Shown: one piece after another, positions 1 to 9,643 of the stretch | Layout: each line of letters starts with the position of its first letter | Numbering within the stretch: the first letter of the stretch is position 1 | Assembly: GCA_009377695.1 (NCBI GenBank) | Contig: WHTP01000018.1 | Coordinates: 1-64,000 of the forward strand | Length of the DNA: 64,000 nucleotides | Direction: 5' to 3' | Source of the DNA: Hyphomicrobiales bacterium | Lineage (GTDB): Bacteria > Pseudomonadota > Alphaproteobacteria > Rhizobiales > Xanthobacteraceae | Position numbers and translations under genes: made by a program | The notes under the pieces: model-generated | Databases searched by the model: none | Told to the model about the DNA's origin: nothing | Seen by the model: the letters and a program-made list of their open reading frames with translations, nothing else

Positions 1-1067
1 GCCTTGATCATGTCGAGCGTGCACTCGAGCGCTTTGAGGTTGGTCGACTCCATGGGCTGCGTCGTGTACCAGCAGTGGTCGCGCATATATTCGGACGGCA
101 GCTGCTTGAGGTGCGGCGCCTCCGAAGGTCGCATGAGGAACTGGTCGTCAAGCCGCTGCATCAGGAACGGCGCCCAGGCGATGCCGGACTCGATCCAGAT
201 CACCTTGAGCTTCGGAAAACGCACCGGGATTCCGTTCAGGATCCAGTTCGTGCAGTGCACCATGTTGGGCCAGGCGAAGCCGAGCGCATGCATGCCGAGG
301 AAGCGGTTGACCGTCTTGAGTGATGGATCGTCCCAGTGATAGCCGGCGTGGAAGGAGAGCGGCATGCCGGTCTCCTCGATCATGCGGTAGAGCCGCATGT
401 ACTTGTTGTGATGCACCGGCGAATGCCGCGTCGAGGGAATCGAGAAACCGATGATGCCTTTGCGGCCGGCGCACTCCTTGACGATTTGCTCGCATTCCTC
501 CGGCGTGTGGAACGGCAGCACCGCCAGGAACTTGATGCGGTCATCGGCCGACAGGAGCTTTTCCTGCATCCACTTGTTGTAGGCGCGCGACAGCCAAATC
601 TCCATTTCCGGCTGCGGATGCAGACCGAGGAACAGCATTGGGGTGGGGAACACCACCATGTTGTCGATGCCGAGAGAGTCCATAGCGCGCCGGGTCAGCG
701 TCACGTCGCGGTGGACGCTCATGTCGTCGACTTTCTCGCGCAGGCCATCTTGGTGCGGGATGCGGCCACCGACGCTCTGGTAGCGCAGGCCGAGGTCGCC
801 GTTGAGCCCGTAGGGCGGGGCGCCGATGCGGTCGCGGTGGAAGAACATCGCCTGATCGCGGATCACCGGATCGTCGATGTATTGCACAACCTCGTTCCAC
901 GAGACGGTTTCGACGTGATGGGCGTCGATGTCGACGACGAACCAGTCCTCCAATTTGCGCCGTCGTGCGGCGATTCTGGCGTGCCTGAGGATTTCGCGGC
1001 TGTCGGTCGAGGTATCGATGACTTGCGCCGGCAGCATCTGCGGCACGCCGACCACGGGTTGGTTCAT
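1..1067 (-). CDS. Amidohydrolase family protein (ACMSD-like), 3' end outside the window
   Basis: Reverse-strand reading gives 355 codons from ATG at 1067 with no stop before the edge. Near the N-terminus the motif DIDAHH fits the metal-binding start of the amidohydrolase-2 (PF04909) family, and FHAG further on supplies another metal His of the TIM barrel. Family members are hydrolases or non-oxidative decarboxylases of aromatic or ring-cleavage acids such as ACMSD. The start overlaps the end of the upstream small gene by 4 bp (ATGA type), and a Rieske ferredoxin precedes that, so the three form one operon. The exact substrate cannot be read; a role in aromatic-acid breakdown is inferred from neighbours. 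Confidence 0.85.
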   Translation of the reverse strand, partial: MNQPVVGVPQMLPAQVIDTSTDSREILRHARIAARRRKLEDWFVVDIDAHHVETVSWNEVVQYIDDPVIRDQAMFFHRDRIGAPPYGLNGDLGLRYQSVGGRIPHQDGLREKVDDMSVHRDVTLTRRAMDSLGIDNMVVFPTPMLFLGLHPQPEMEIWLSRAYNKWMQEKLLSADDRIKFLAVLPFHTPEECEQIVKECAGRKGIIGFSIPSTRHSPVHHNKYMRLYRMIEETGMPLSFHAGYHWDDPSLKTVNRFLGMHALGFAWPNMVHCTNWILNGIPVRFPKLKVIWIESGIAWAPFLMQRLDDQFLMRPSEAPHLKQLPSEYMRDHCWYTTQPMESTNLKALECTLDMIK

Positions 1068-1459
1068 GGCTCGCTCCTCGCAGCAATTGCGGATTGAATG
1101 CTCTTGTCAGGATCGTTCTCGCCCGGCCTGCGCCGGAACCAGAGCCCGAGCTCCATGGGTCCGAGCCCGACATCGCGCAGCATCTCGGAAACGGCGACGA
1201 GCATTTCGGTCGCGGTCAGCGTCTCGGCCCCCTCCTGAACGATGGCGGGCACCGGCCGCTCCTCAAGCTCGGACTTGGCGTAATAGAGGCGCACGGCAGC
1301 GGTGATGATCTGCGCCAGCGCCTCGTCGGAGACGCGCGCAGCCTCGCCTTTCTCCACCAGTTCCTTGGCGGTGCGGTGAAGATCCGCCGCGTAGCGGTCG
1401 ATCCAGCCGTATTCGTCGTTGGCGCGTGCGGCCGGACATTGTTCTTCAGACGACGACAT
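1064..1459 (-). CDS. Small conserved-looking protein of unknown function in a Rieske/amidohydrolase operon
   Basis: A 131-residue acidic, helical protein without signal peptide or membrane segment; I recognise no domain. It overlaps the Rieske ferredoxin gene by 14 bp at its start and the amidohydrolase start by 4 bp at its end, so it is almost certainly translated and coupled to both. Charged helices (residues 17-60) and an RRRPGEND segment near the C-terminus are the only visible features. Context suggests an accessory part of the same catabolic pathway, but the function is unknown. Confidence 0.65.
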   Translation of the reverse strand: MSSSEEQCPAARANDEYGWIDRYAADLHRTAKELVEKGEAARVSDEALAQIITAAVRLYYAKSELEERPVPAIVQEGAETLTATEMLVAVSEMLRDVGLGPMELGLWFRRRPGENDPDKSIQSAIAARSEP

Positions 1460-1814
1460 AGATATTGCCGTCCTTCAGCTCGAGTTTTGCCTTGCGCAGC
1501 CTGATCCTGTCGTAACCCTGATTGACGCCCGTTTTCAGGTCGAACTCGTAGCCGTGCCACGAGCACACGATATTGGTGACGGTCTCGTCGTAGGCCAGGG
1601 CGCGGACCGTGCCGTCGTCTGCGACCGGCTCAATCACGCGCTTGTAGATGCGGCCCTGGCAAACTGGCCCCGAGCGGTGCGGGCATTCGTTGTGCCAGGC
1701 GACGAGTTCGCCATCGACCTTGAAGACGCCCACTTCGGTGCCGTCGCACGACATCACCCTGCGGTCGCCGTCGTTGAGTTCGTCGTCACGGCAAACGAGG
1801 TATGGTTTCGGCAT
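1446..1814 (-). CDS. Rieske [2Fe-2S] ferredoxin-type protein
   Basis: 122 residues with both halves of the Rieske cluster motif: Cys44-Pro-His46 (CPHRSG) and Cys84-Ser-Trp-His87 (CSWHGYEF). The two halves are about 38 residues apart because of an inserted loop. The protein has no catalytic domain, so it would carry electrons, most simply to a Rieske non-heme iron oxygenase such as the one encoded on the other strand at 4605. It is the first gene of the three-gene operon ending in the amidohydrolase. About 110 bp without a recognisable feature separate it from the upstream TctC gene. Confidence 0.88.
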   Translation of the reverse strand: MPKPYLVCRDDELNDGDRRVMSCDGTEVGVFKVDGELVAWHNECPHRSGPVCQGRIYKRVIEPVADDGTVRALAYDETVTNIVCSWHGYEFDLKTGVNQGYDRIRLRKAKLELKDGNIYVVV

Positions 1815-1924
1815 TCCGTCGCTCCATCAGCGCTTCCAACAAGGAACCGACCGTGCTGCGGGCGGCCACAGATCATCCAAGCAACAGATTGGCCAGCATA
1901 TGCCCTTCGCGGCCGGATGATCAA

Positions 1925-2893
1925 TTATTCGAACTTGATGTTTGCCTGCTTCACGACCGCGGACCAGCGTTGCACCTCGGATTTCATCTGCGCCGCAAAC
2001 TCGTCCGCGGTGTTGCCGATGGGGGTGCTCGCCAGCTTCTTCATGCGCGCCTTGAACTCGTCGGTCGCGGCGATCTGCAAGCATGCCGCCTCGAGCTTCT
2101 TGATGATCGGCATCGGGGTGCGGGCTGGTGCGAGCAGGCCGAACCAGCTCCCGCCGACCACGTCCGGCACGCCGGCTTCGGCGAGCGTCGGCACGTCGGG
2201 AAGCTCGGGACTGCGCGACGGGATCGTGACCGCGAGCGGCCGCAGCTTGCTGTCAGGACCAACGTGTGATTTGGCAGTCGGCGTCTCGACGAAGGCAAAG
2301 GCGGTCTGTCCGCTCAGCAAGCTGGTGATCGACTCATTGCTGCTGCGATATGAGATTGTGGTCGCCGGCGCGCCGGTCTTGAGCTTGAAATGCTCGATGG
2401 GCAACGTGAAGATCGGGGAAGGTGAAGGATAGTTGGCCTTGTCCGGATTGGCCTTAAGCCACGCGACCAGCTCGGCGATTGTCCGAGCCGGATGGGCTTT
2501 GTTCACGACCACGACGAGCGGGTAGTCGGCCAGCAGCGAGATCGGGACGAAGTCCTTGAAGATATCGTAGGGGATCTTCGGCCAGATGGCCGTGCCAACC
2601 GTGAACGCGCCAGGTGCGGCGCCGAGCAGCGTATAGCCGTCGGGCGGAGATTTCGCGACGAGGTCGGGCGCGAGCCGTCCGCTGGCGCCAGTCTTGTTCT
2701 CGACCAGGAACGTGCCGCCGAGCAGTTCCGCCAACTTTTGCGCCACGACGCGGGCCACGGTGTCGGTGCCGCCGCCGGCGCCAAATCCGATGACGATCTT
2801 GACGGTGCGGCTGGGATAGTCGCCCTGCGCGCGCGTCGCGACAGGCCATGCCGCCGCAGCGCCGACCAACGAGAGAAATTCACGACGTTTCAT
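1925..2893 (-). CDS. Tripartite tricarboxylate transporter substrate-binding protein (TctC/Bug family)
   Basis: 322 residues. The N-terminus MKRREFLSLVGAAAAWPVA looks like a twin-arginine signal peptide ending near Ala-Arg-Ala-Gln, so export to the periplasm is expected. The family core is clear: YPSRTVKIVIGFGAGGGTD, then a GRL/PDGYTLL region and a C-terminal closing helix. Bug proteins bind carboxylates and deliver them to TctA/TctB permeases, but no TctAB is in this window, so it is an orphan receptor. It lies upstream of the Rieske-amidohydrolase operon in the same direction, suggesting uptake or sensing of that pathway's substrate. Confidence 0.92.
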   Translation of the reverse strand: MKRREFLSLVGAAAAWPVATRAQGDYPSRTVKIVIGFGAGGGTDTVARVVAQKLAELLGGTFLVENKTGASGRLAPDLVAKSPPDGYTLLGAAPGAFTVGTAIWPKIPYDIFKDFVPISLLADYPLVVVVNKAHPARTIAELVAWLKANPDKANYPSPSPIFTLPIEHFKLKTGAPATTISYRSSNESITSLLSGQTAFAFVETPTAKSHVGPDSKLRPLAVTIPSRSPELPDVPTLAEAGVPDVVGGSWFGLLAPARTPMPIIKKLEAACLQIAATDEFKARMKKLASTPIGNTADEFAAQMKSEVQRWSAVVKQANIKFE

Positions 2894-3062
2894 GCTTCAT
2901 CCCCCCATCCCTCACGTCTTCATTTCTGCGAGAAGTGTACAGGTCTCCCCGCTGGCCGGGAAGAGTTCATTGATCTGCCTTTTGCAATCAGCGCACTGCT
3001 CGCGCCGCATTCCGCAGCACTTTGTTCAGCAGCGCGCCAGTGTGAGCCGAAATTTTGATCAT

Positions 3063-3226
3063 TAGTGTGGCAGTTCAGAAGTCCGCATCATTCTCGCGGC
3101 GAGTCCGTCATGCGGACTTCTGAACCAAAGCCACACTAGATTCAATAAGTTGCTAGTGTCCTTCGATTCCGAAGTTCGTATAAGTGGCCGCTGCGAAATC
3201 GTACGAACTTCGGAATCGGGACACTA
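3063..3226. repeat. Two-hairpin CTAG element, unit B-linker-A (locus 1)
   Basis: Palindrome B (3063-3139, arms around TTCAGAAGTCCGCAT) is followed by a 13 nt linker, attcaataagttg, and palindrome A (3153-3226, arms around GATTCCGAAGTTCGTA). Here the outer bases are TTAG on the left and CTAA on the right instead of CTAG, so only TA is common to both ends. This is the best single argument that the duplicated target is TA. It lies in the 423 bp between two TctC genes; the rest of that gap shows nothing else. Confidence 0.95.
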
Positions 3227-3316
3227 AGCGTCCCACTGACGATGATGCTGGTGTATCGGCCGTTGTTGCGACGTCGCGAGTTCGTCCTGATGCGGACCAT
3301 GCCTGGTGCCACGGCG

Positions 3317-4387
3317 TCAGTCTATCTTCGTGCCGGAGAGGCTGATGACCTTTTCCCATTTTTCCGTTTCGGACTGCACGAACGCACCGAACTCGGCCGG
3401 ACTGAGCGCGATCGGTTTGGAGCCGAGCTGCGCGAGTTGCGATTTTATTTTCTGGGACGCCAGCCCGGCATTGATCTCCCGGTTGAGCTTGCTGACGATG
3501 TCCGCCGGTGTCCCACGTGGCGCGCCGACGCCGTACCAAATGACTGCCTCGTATCCTGGCACGGTTTCGGCGATGGCCGGCAGGTCGGATAACACCTCAG
3601 ACCGAGTCGCCGTCGTTACGCCGAGGGCGCGCAGTTTTCCCGAACGAATATGCGGCAGCGTCGTGATCATGGCGTCGAACATCACCTGCACCTGGCCGCC
3701 GACCAGGTCGGTCAGTGCCGGTGCGGAGCCTCGATAGGGGACGTGAACGAGGTCGACGCCTGTCATCGCTTTGAACAGTTCTCCCGCCATGTGGCCGGTG
3801 GTGCCGACGCCGGGCGTCCCCATGTTGATCTTGCCTGGATTGGCTTTCGCGTAAGCGATGAACTCGGCAACTGTCCTCACTGGGACCGACGGGTTGACCA
3901 CCATGATGCTCGGCCCGCGTGCCGATCCGGCAATCGGCGCGATTTGCTTTCGCAAATCGAACGATAGCGTGCTCTTGTTCAGCGTCGCGTTGATCGCGTT
4001 GGCGGATGTGACGGAGCCAAGCGTGTAGCCGTCGGGCGGCGCATTCACCACGGCCTCCGTCGCGATGTTGCTGCCGGCCCCCGGTTTGTTTTCGACCAGG
4101 AATGGGCGGCCGAGACGTGCCTGCAGCCAGTCGCTCAAGATGCGGGCCACGATGTCGGATGATCCGCCAGCGGGAAATCCGACCACCCACCGCACCGGTC
4201 GCGTCGGGTAGGATTCGGACGATGTCTGGGCCGATGCGCTGCTTGCCATGGATAAGAGCGCAAAGCAGGCAGCGAATTGCACAGCCGCGTATCGCCCGTG
4301 GCGCTTTTTTGGCCTGTCGTGCCACCACGTCTCGGGCAGAGCAAAATCACACAAGGCGGCGGACAACGGAAGCGAGCGTGTGTACAT
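3317..4387 (-). CDS. Tripartite tricarboxylate transporter substrate-binding protein (TctC/Bug family)
   Basis: About 356 residues from the ATG at 4387 (an upstream in-frame ATG at 4441 is possible, but 4387 has GGGGAA just ahead). A long N-terminal region precedes a hydrophobic signal core ending SMASSASAQ. The Bug hallmarks follow: YPTRPVRWVVGFPAGGSSD, FLVENKPGAGSNIATE, PPDGYTLG and VPYRGSAPALTDLVGGQV. A periplasmic carboxylate receptor without a linked TctAB permease. It is transcribed away from the Rieske oxygenase gene with a 217 bp divergent gap, which may hold a shared control region; no regulator is encoded nearby. Confidence 0.9.
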   Translation of the reverse strand: MYTRSLPLSAALCDFALPETWWHDRPKKRHGRYAAVQFAACFALLSMASSASAQTSSESYPTRPVRWVVGFPAGGSSDIVARILSDWLQARLGRPFLVENKPGAGSNIATEAVVNAPPDGYTLGSVTSANAINATLNKSTLSFDLRKQIAPIAGSARGPSIMVVNPSVPVRTVAEFIAYAKANPGKINMGTPGVGTTGHMAGELFKAMTGVDLVHVPYRGSAPALTDLVGGQVQVMFDAMITTLPHIRSGKLRALGVTTATRSEVLSDLPAIAETVPGYEAVIWYGVGAPRGTPADIVSKLNREINAGLASQKIKSQLAQLGSKPIALSPAEFGAFVQSETEKWEKVISLSGTKID

Positions 4388-4604
4388 GTGATGTTCCCCA
4401 CTACCGGCATGGCATCGTCTCACAGGGCGCATGGCAGTCAAGCGTCGCGACCTGCCACCACGTTGTCGGCTTGACCGGCGAAGATATCCGGAACGATAAT
4501 TGATCTAATGTATCGTCGCGAATGCGCGGGCGTCGATTTCGGGATCGCGACGAAGGGCACTGCTCTGAACTGAGCGCGGCTGCAATCGCAATGGAGAGCA
4601 CTCG

Positions 4605-5708
4605 ATGACACGTGCAAACGGCCTCGATACGGAGTTGCTCGAGAGCAAGAAGAAAATGGTGAGCGGTACCTACCTCCGTAACGCGTGGTATGTCGCTGCC
4701 TGGTCCGATGATGTTGCCGAAGGCCAGTTGCTCGGCCGTACGATCTTGAAAGAGCCGGTTGTTCTATACCGTAAGGCGGATGGCAGTGCTGCCGCTTTGC
4801 AAGACCGCTGCTCGCACAGGTTCGCGCCGCTGCACATGGGGAAGGTCATCAACGGCGATCGCGTCCAGTGTCCCTATCACGGGCTGGAATTCGATTCCTC
4901 GGGCGCCTGCGTGCTGAACCCGCATGGCACCAAGAACATTCCGCCCCGCGCTCACATCCGCGGCTACCCGGTCACGGAGAAGCACAAGGCAATCTGGATC
5001 TGGATGGGCGACCGGCCGGCCGACTATTCGAAGGTACCAGACTTCAGCGTGCTCGATAATGTTCCCGAGATGCACGCGACCAAACGCGACCGCATCACCA
5101 TTCGCGCCAACTACGAGCTCATCATCGACAATCTGCTCGACTTGAGCCACACCTGCTATCTGCACGACGGCATTCTGGGGAATTCGGATACGGTCGAATC
5201 CGACATCACCGTCGAACGCGAGGGCGACGACGTGATCGTCGGCCGTCATGCCAGCAGTGTGACTGCGCCCGGGCTGTTCGCCATTTTCATGCCGTCGGGG
5301 CCTGAGCGCGTCGACAAGTTCACCCGCATGCGCTGGATGCCGCCCAGCAATTTGCGACTTGTCACCGGGATCTGCATGCCCGGCGCCGTGCCCGAAAGCG
5401 GGACCGGTTACCATGCCATCCACATGCTGACGCCGGAGACCGACAAGACGACGCACTATTTCTTCACCGCGGTGCGTTTCAATGTGCTGACGCCGGACGA
5501 CCAGGTGAACGCGCAGATCCAGGACAAGATCGCGACCACGCGCCGGTTCGCCTTCGAAGAGCAGGATGCACCAGTCATCGAGGCGCAACAGGAGATCATC
5601 GACGCTTCATCGACATCGCTCGACCTGGTCATCCTGGCAATCGATGTGGGACCCGTTCGCTACAAGCAAATCCTGCATAAATTGATACGGGCCGAGGCAG
5701 TGCAATAG
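4605..5708 (+). CDS. Rieske non-heme iron oxygenase, large subunit (vanillate O-demethylase-like)
   Basis: 367 residues. The N-terminal Rieske domain has Cys69-x-His71 (CSHRF) and Cys89-x-x-His92 (CPYHGLEF). The catalytic domain has the mononuclear iron motif NLLDLSHTCYLH with two His ligands. Size and the LRNAWYVAAW start fit the VanA/phthalate-oxygenase-like group, which demethylates or hydroxylates aromatic acids using electrons from a reductase. GGAGAG lies 6 nt before the chosen ATG. The ferredoxin at 1446-1814 could be its electron donor; no reductase gene is in the window. Divergent from a TctC gene. Confidence 0.9.
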   Translation: MTRANGLDTELLESKKKMVSGTYLRNAWYVAAWSDDVAEGQLLGRTILKEPVVLYRKADGSAAALQDRCSHRFAPLHMGKVINGDRVQCPYHGLEFDSSGACVLNPHGTKNIPPRAHIRGYPVTEKHKAIWIWMGDRPADYSKVPDFSVLDNVPEMHATKRDRITIRANYELIIDNLLDLSHTCYLHDGILGNSDTVESDITVEREGDDVIVGRHASSVTAPGLFAIFMPSGPERVDKFTRMRWMPPSNLRLVTGICMPGAVPESGTGYHAIHMLTPETDKTTHYFFTAVRFNVLTPDDQVNAQIQDKIATTRRFAFEEQDAPVIEAQQEIIDASSTSLDLVILAIDVGPVRYKQILHKLIRAEAVQ

Positions 5709-6570
5709 CGACAGGCGCCGTCCACCACTATGCGGTCGCTGTGGATGCGGACTGTATCTCATACCTCAACGCCTCAAGGTTGGCGATGACGTGAGGTGTG
5801 GTGATGCATACAGGTCACATGCGAGAGGGAATCGTCGCGATGTTCGATTGCGGCGGATGATGTCGGCCGGCCGCGAGATCATCCGCAGCAATGTCGGCAT
5901 GCGCTGGGTGTGGTGAGCTACCACGCGCTCTCTCGTGTTCCGGCCAAGCGAGCGCTCGACGGCATCTGCGCTCATCGTTCGATGCATGAGTGCAGAGCCG
6001 AAATCCAAAAGCCTGATGAGTTTAAGTCGAGGCGGTTGCCGTGGCGGCGGTGCGCTCCCTCCCCTTAAAAAGGGGAGGGTTGGGGAGGGGATCGTATGGC
6101 CGCACGATTGATCCCCACCCGGCTCGCTTCGCTTGCCGACCTCCCCTTTTCAAGGGGACGTGACTCGCTGCGCCGCCTCAATTCCATCCAAACTCACCCC
6201 GCGTTAGCAAGAAAGTCTAGACTCCGGGTCTCGTTGCGCCCGCTCCCTAACCCTCCCCGCAAGCGGGGGTGGGAAGGTAGGGCACGTCGCCCGGGACACG
6301 AGAATGAAACCAGCACACCGCGTTCAAGTCTTAAATTGTTATCAACCGCGCGACGATTGCGGTGGATACGGCGCCTCTCGTGAGACAGCAAGACCCGCCG
6401 TCAAAATGTCTGATGGAACTCACGAATTCTCTTGTCCTTAGCATCTTGCTCGCAAATTGCACCCGAGCAAGATGCAACTCGTCGCAGGTGTTCCGTCTCC
6501 CTTTCATGCACCGCCATGCTAGCGTGCCCGCAGGACGGCGCCGGCAAGAGCGCCTGATGCGGAGGGGACG
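5709..6570. other. 862 bp intergenic region with no convincing gene
   Basis: Between the Rieske oxygenase and the TRAP permease. Short open frames exist on both strands but none has a ribosome site or family resemblance. The only structure I see is the set of C/G-rich hairpins at 6057-6273. Confidence 0.5.
6057..6273. repeat. Cluster of CCCTCCCC-type intergenic hairpins
   Basis: Three short hairpins: CCCTCCCCTT/AAGGGGAGGG at 6057-6079, CCCCTTttcAAGGGG at 6143-6157, and CCCCGC-aa-GCGGGG near 6255-6270. Such C-run/G-run palindromes are common intergenic repeats in Bradyrhizobium-like genomes. They may act as transcription stops after the oxygenase gene, but none is followed by a T-run. Confidence 0.55.
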
Positions 6571-8664
6571 ATGGACGGGAGCGACAAGCCGCCGAAACAG
6601 CAGCTCGCGCAGTCGGATCATGCGGTGATCCTCGACTCTGGCCTCGCTGCATCGACCGGTATTTCGGACGAGGCGCTGCGCAAGGCCGAGACCTATGTCG
6701 AGGCCGAGGAGGGCGCGACCAATCGGCTCGTGGGATTTGCCGCGGCCGCCGTCACTGCCATCGCGGTCGCGATGTCGCTGTTCCATCTCTACACCGCGAT
6801 TGCCGGCGTGCCGCCGCTGTTCTCCGAATTCCCGATCGTCGCGACGCAGCCGCTGCGCTATACCCACGTCGCGTTCGTGCTGGTGCTGTGCTTCCTGCTG
6901 TTCCCGCTGTCGAAGCGCTTCCGCAATCGCATCCAATGGTTCGACGTCGTCGCAGCGGCGGCCGCGGTTGCGATCCTCATCTACGCAATCGAAGGCGGCG
7001 AGAACTTCACCGATCGCGCGACCATCCCGACGCAGACCGACGTCATCCTCGGCATCGTGTTCATCGCCATTCTTCTTGAAGCGACGCGCCGCACCATCGG
7101 CTGGATCGTGCCGGTCGTGGCGATCCTGTTCATGGCCTATGCGATGGCGGGGCCTTATCTGCCGGCGCCGTGGAATCACCGCGGTTACGGCATCGACCAG
7201 CTCGTCGGCCATCTCTTCATCACGCTCGAAGGCATCTTCGGCATTCCGGTCGATGTATCGTCGTCGCTGATCATCCTGTTCACGATCTACGGCGCGTTCC
7301 TGCAGCATTCCGGCGCCGGTAAGTTCTTCATCGATTTCTCGCTCAAGCTGATGGGCAACAAGGCCAATGCCGCCGGCCGCACGGTGGTGCTGTCGTCATT
7401 CCTGCTCGGCGGTCCGTCGGGCTCCGGCGTCGCCACGACGGTGACGGTCGGCGCCGTCGCCTATCCGATGATGCAGAAGGCGGGCTTCGAGAAGAACGCT
7501 GCCGGCGGCTTGCTCGCGGCCGGCGGTCTCGGCGCGATCATTTCGCCACCGGTGCTCGGCGCCGCCGCGTTCCTGATCGCCGAGTTTCTCAAGATCAGCT
7601 ATCTCGACGTGATCTGGATGGCGCTGATCCCGACCTGCCTCTACTACATGTCGCTCCTGTTCATGGTCGAGCTCGATGGCCGCCGTTTCGGCGGCGCCGC
7701 CGCCACGACGATCGAAGGATTCTCGTGGTGGCAGTCGTTCCACTTCATCTCGCTGATCGCGATCATCGTGTTCATGCTGCTTGGCCGTTCGCCGGCGCTG
7801 TCGGTGTTCTACGCGACCATGCTCGCCTTCGGCCTAAGCTTCCTGACCCGCGAGACCGCGCTGAAGCCGAGGCGTCTTGTCCGCGCGCTGTCGGACGGTT
7901 CGACCAGCGTATTGACCGCAGCCATCACTTGCGCGACGGCCGGCATCATTGTCGGCGTCGTCACACTCACGGGGCTGGGCCAGAAATTCGCCGACATCGT
8001 TATCAGCTATGCCGGCGGCAGCCTGTTGTTGACCGCCCTGTTCACCGCGCTCGTGGTCTGGATCATCGGGCTCGCGGTACCGGTCACCGCGTCGTACATC
8101 ATCTGCGCCGTGATCGCGGCGCCCGCGCTGATGAAGCTCGACGTGCCACCGGTGGCGGCGCACATGTTCATCTTTTACTACTCGGTGCTGTCTGAAGTCT
8201 CGCCGCCGACCGCGCTGTCGCCGTTTGCCGCGGCCGCCATCACCGGCGGCGATCCCTATGCGACAACGTTGCAGGCGTGGAAGTACACGCTGCCGGCATT
8301 CCTCGTCCCGTTCGTGTTCGTGCTCGATCCGCAAGGCATCGGGCTGCTGCTGCAGATCCCGAAGAACGGATCGGCGATCGACGTGGTGCTGATCACACTG
8401 AAAACCGGCCTCGGTCTCGCCGCGCTCGCGTCGGCGGCGCAAGGCTTCGCCATCCGCAAGACCACGACCGCGGAGCGCCTCTTGCTGCTGCTCGCGGGTC
8501 TCTTGATGGTATTCCCGGGGTTGCTCGAGGCGCTCATGGAAGCCATCATCGGCCGTGACATCAGCTACACCGCGACATTAGGTATGCTGGCCGCAGCGGT
8601 CGTGTTGATCAAACAATGGGTGCAGCCGGCACCGCTGGACGCACAAGCGTCCAGTCGACGTTAG
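6571..8664 (+). CDS. TRAP transporter fused permease (DctQ-DctM, TAXI type)
   Basis: 697 residues, almost entirely hydrophobic after a soluble N-terminal tail of about 55 residues. The first four membrane helices correspond to the small DctQ subunit and the rest to the 12-helix DctM subunit, fused as in the TIGR02123 family. Motifs include GPSGSGVATTVTVGAVAYP and the VLSEVSPPTALSPFAAAAIT segment near the last helices. It imports a carboxylate, driven by an ion gradient. The TAXI receptor follows after 13 bp, so the two form a complete system. Confidence 0.93.
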   Translation: MDGSDKPPKQQLAQSDHAVILDSGLAASTGISDEALRKAETYVEAEEGATNRLVGFAAAAVTAIAVAMSLFHLYTAIAGVPPLFSEFPIVATQPLRYTHVAFVLVLCFLLFPLSKRFRNRIQWFDVVAAAAAVAILIYAIEGGENFTDRATIPTQTDVILGIVFIAILLEATRRTIGWIVPVVAILFMAYAMAGPYLPAPWNHRGYGIDQLVGHLFITLEGIFGIPVDVSSSLIILFTIYGAFLQHSGAGKFFIDFSLKLMGNKANAAGRTVVLSSFLLGGPSGSGVATTVTVGAVAYPMMQKAGFEKNAAGGLLAAGGLGAIISPPVLGAAAFLIAEFLKISYLDVIWMALIPTCLYYMSLLFMVELDGRRFGGAAATTIEGFSWWQSFHFISLIAIIVFMLLGRSPALSVFYATMLAFGLSFLTRETALKPRRLVRALSDGSTSVLTAAITCATAGIIVGVVTLTGLGQKFADIVISYAGGSLLLTALFTALVVWIIGLAVPVTASYIICAVIAAPALMKLDVPPVAAHMFIFYYSVLSEVSPPTALSPFAAAAITGGDPYATTLQAWKYTLPAFLVPFVFVLDPQGIGLLLQIPKNGSAIDVVLITLKTGLGLAALASAAQGFAIRKTTTAERLLLLLAGLLMVFPGLLEALMEAIIGRDISYTATLGMLAAAVVLIKQWVQPAPLDAQASSRR

Positions 8665-8677
8665 GGAGGATCAGGTC

Positions 8678-9643
8678 ATGAACTGGAACAGGATTTCGCT
8701 CGCTGCGCTGGCGCTCGCAGCCATTGCGTTCGCCGGCGCGGCCATCGCGCAGAACACGAACATCGCCATCGCGACCGGCGGCACCGGTGGTGTCTACTAC
8801 CCGCTTGGCGGCGGCATGGCGAACGTATTGTCGAAATACGTGCCCGGCGTGCAGGCGACCGCGCGCGTGACCGGCGGCTCGGTCGACAATCTCAGGCTCA
8901 TCCACAGCGGCCAGAGCGAGGTCGGCCTCGTCATGGTCGACGCCGCGCTCGATGCGCTCAAGGGCAAGGACAAATTCAAGGGCTCGCCGGTCGCGGTACG
9001 CACGCTGATGGTGCTCTATCCCAACCGCATGCATGTCGTGTCGATCGAAGGCACTGGCGTCACCAGCATGGCGAGCCTCAAGGGCAAGCGCGTGTCCACC
9101 GGCTCGCCTGGCAGCGCTACCGAGGTGATGGCATTTCGCGTGATCGAGGGTGCCGGCCTGCATCGCGACAAGGACATGCGGCGCGAGCGGCTCGGCGTCG
9201 CCGAATCGGTCAACGCGCTCAAGGACCGCAGGATCGACGCGTTCTTCTGGGTCGGCGGCTTGCCGACCGCGGGCGTCACCGATCTCGGCGCGACGCCGAA
9301 TGTGAAAATCGCGTTGATCGATCACGCTGACGTGGTCGAGAAGATGAACGCGCAACACGGCGGGATCTACTCGCGCGGCGTGATCCCGGCGAAGACCTAT
9401 CCCGGCCAGACAAAGGACAACGCGATCGCGGTGGTGCAGAACATCCTGGTCGCCAATGCCTCGATGCCGGACAAGATCGCCTACGAGATCGTCAAGACCT
9501 TCATCGAGCGGCAGAAGGAATTGGTCGCGGTGCACGGCGAGGCGAAGAGCATCGCGCTCGATAATCAGCTTCGCAAGAATACGCCAATCCCGTGGCATCC
9601 GGGCGCCGAGCGCTACTTTGTCGAGCGCGGCGTGAAGATGTAA
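8678..9643 (+). CDS. TAXI-family TRAP transporter solute receptor
   Basis: 321 residues with a cleavable signal peptide (hydrophobic residues 6-23, ending AGAAIAQ). The TAXI signature IATGGTGGVYYPLGGGMANV opens the mature protein, and RVTGGSVDNLRLI and GSPGSATEVMAFRVI follow. An AGGGAGGA ribosome site lies just before the ATG, 13 bp after the permease stop. It binds the substrate in the periplasm for the fused permease; TAXI receptors usually take C4/C5 dicarboxylates or amino acids, but the ligand cannot be told from sequence. Confidence 0.93.
   Translation: MNWNRISLAALALAAIAFAGAAIAQNTNIAIATGGTGGVYYPLGGGMANVLSKYVPGVQATARVTGGSVDNLRLIHSGQSEVGLVMVDAALDALKGKDKFKGSPVAVRTLMVLYPNRMHVVSIEGTGVTSMASLKGKRVSTGSPGSATEVMAFRVIEGAGLHRDKDMRRERLGVAESVNALKDRRIDAFFWVGGLPTAGVTDLGATPNVKIALIDHADVVEKMNAQHGGIYSRGVIPAKTYPGQTKDNAIAVVQNILVANASMPDKIAYEIVKTFIERQKELVAVHGEAKSIALDNQLRKNTPIPWHPGAERYFVERGVKM

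Noticed and set aside
5766-6008. 80-codon reverse-strand frame in the large gap after the Rieske oxygenase
   Set aside because: No ribosome site, no recognisable motif and Arg/Ser-rich composition typical of chance frames.
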